Below the pieces are notes generated by a model. It was not told the origin of the DNA, ran no database searches, and worked only from the letters and a program-made list of their open reading frames with translations. This document shows, in pieces, positions 14,469 to 15,208 of a DNA stretch of 15,208 nt. The stretch comes from Lachnospiraceae bacterium UBA7480 (GTDB taxonomy: Bacteria; Bacillota; Clostridia; Lachnospirales; Lachnospiraceae): the NCBI GenBank assembly GCA_002479655.1, contig DLOQ01000076.1, forward strand, positions 15,235 through 30,442. The letters run 5' to 3'. Position 1 is the first letter of the stretch. Each line of letters starts with the position of its first letter. Position numbers and translations under genes: made by a program.

Positions 14469-15208
14469 TTGAGTAAATTTATTTTAAGCTGTTGTTCTAC
14501 CGCAGATTTATCCAAAGAACATTTTGAAGCGCGTGATATCTCTTATATCTGTTTCCACTATGAATTGGACGGGGTGCAGTATCCTGACGATCTCGGACAG
14601 TCCATGCCGTTTGATAAATTTTATCAGGCAATGGTTGATGGCGCCGATACCAAGACTTCACAGGTCAATGCAGACGAATACGAAGCATATTTCAGAAAAT
14701 TTTTGGAGAAAGGCCATGATATCCTGCATCTTACATTGTCCTCCGGAATCTCCAGCACTCTCAATTCAGCCATGATCGCTAAAAATACGCTGCAAGAAGA
14801 ATATCCCGACCGGAAGATCTATGTTGTAGATTCTCTGGGCGCATCCTCCGGCTACGGACTTCTGATGGATCAGCTTGCCGACCTTCGCGACAAAGGGAAA
14901 TCCATTGATGATGTCTTCCGGTATGCGGAAGAAAACAGATTAAAATTAAATCATTGGTTTTTCTCCACCGACCTGACTTTCTATATCAAAGGCGGACGCG
15001 TCTCAAAAACCGCCGGCACGGTAGGAAACCTTTTAAACATCTGTCCCCTGCTGAATATGGATAACCTTGGACGCCTGATCCCGCGATTTAAGATCCGCAC
15101 CAAGAAAAAAGTCATCACGGCTATCGTGGAAAAAATGAAGGAATACGCCGATCAAGGCGTCAATTACCCCGGTAAATGCTATATCTCCCAGTCCGCGTGC
15201 TATGAAGA
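14469..15208 (+). CDS. DegV family fatty-acid-binding protein, 3' end outside window
   Basis: 246 residues are present of the roughly 280 usual for the family. DegV proteins bind a single fatty acid; in Firmicutes relatives (FakB) they present it to the kinase FakA for phospholipid synthesis. Visible family motifs are STADL near the N-terminus (10-14), TSQ (63-65), LTLSSGISST (88-97, lipid-carboxylate-binding serine region), VVDSLGASSGYG (119-130) and the hallmark GGRVSKTAG (175-183). The start is TTG at 14469, preceded by AGGAAG at 8-nt spacing; there is no suitable in-frame ATG nearby. It is separated by 155 bp and its own candidate promoter from the radical SAM operon, so a shared role is only suggested by the common lipid theme. 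Confidence 0.9.
   Translation, partial: MSKFILSCCSTADLSKEHFEARDISYICFHYELDGVQYPDDLGQSMPFDKFYQAMVDGADTKTSQVNADEYEAYFRKFLEKGHDILHLTLSSGISSTLNSAMIAKNTLQEEYPDRKIYVVDSLGASSGYGLLMDQLADLRDKGKSIDDVFRYAEENRLKLNHWFFSTDLTFYIKGGRVSKTAGTVGNLLNICPLLNMDNLGRLIPRFKIRTKKKVITAIVEKMKEYADQGVNYPGKCYISQSACYE

Noticed and set aside
14524..14775. Plus-strand open frame starting with ATG inside the DegV gene
   Set aside because: Shifted frame; the frame starting at TTG 14469 carries the DegV motifs throughout.

Overview
The window looks like chromosomal DNA of a Gram-positive anaerobe of the class Clostridia, most likely Lachnospiraceae. The basis is moderately AT-rich coding sequence, GGAG-type ribosome binding sites, an RND exporter whose adaptor is a predicted lipoprotein with no TolC gene beside it, a DegV gene, and many oxygen-sensitive radical SAM genes. 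The family placement is inference; no marker gene is present.

Layout. Minus strand, about 1-3626: a two-gene export operon, a lipoprotein membrane-fusion adaptor followed by an RND (HAE1-type) permease that runs off the left edge. A good sigma-A-type promoter for it lies at 3738-3766. The intergenic space (3627-4096) then holds a dense set of perfect inverted repeats (3948-4078) that folds on paper into a branched RNA or DNA element ending just before the next gene. Plus strand, 4097-14313: nine closely packed co-directional genes encoding an acyl-AMP ligase, an acyl carrier protein, two different GNAT-fold acyltransferases (overlapping by 17 bp), a cobalamin-binding-type radical SAM protein, a class I SAM methyltransferase, and three more cobalamin-binding-type radical SAM proteins. 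Plus strand, 14469 to the right edge: a separate DegV-family fatty-acid-binding protein gene with its own candidate promoter.

How the genes may work together (inference). The ligase would activate a carboxylic acid, probably a fatty acid, and load it on the dedicated carrier protein. One or both GNAT proteins would transfer the acyl group to an amine, and the radical SAM enzymes plus the methyltransferase would modify the chain or head group, for example by C-methylation or C-C bond formation. Ligase, carrier protein and GNAT acyltransferase together recall the accessory genes of bacterial ceramide synthesis in Caulobacter, but no serine palmitoyltransferase-like gene is visible here. I do not recognise the nine-gene set as a described pathway. 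It is the best candidate in the window for an undescribed system, probably making a modified N-acyl lipid or small acylated metabolite. The divergent pump could export it, but nothing in the sequence proves that link.

No tRNA, rRNA, CRISPR array, transposase or integrase was seen.
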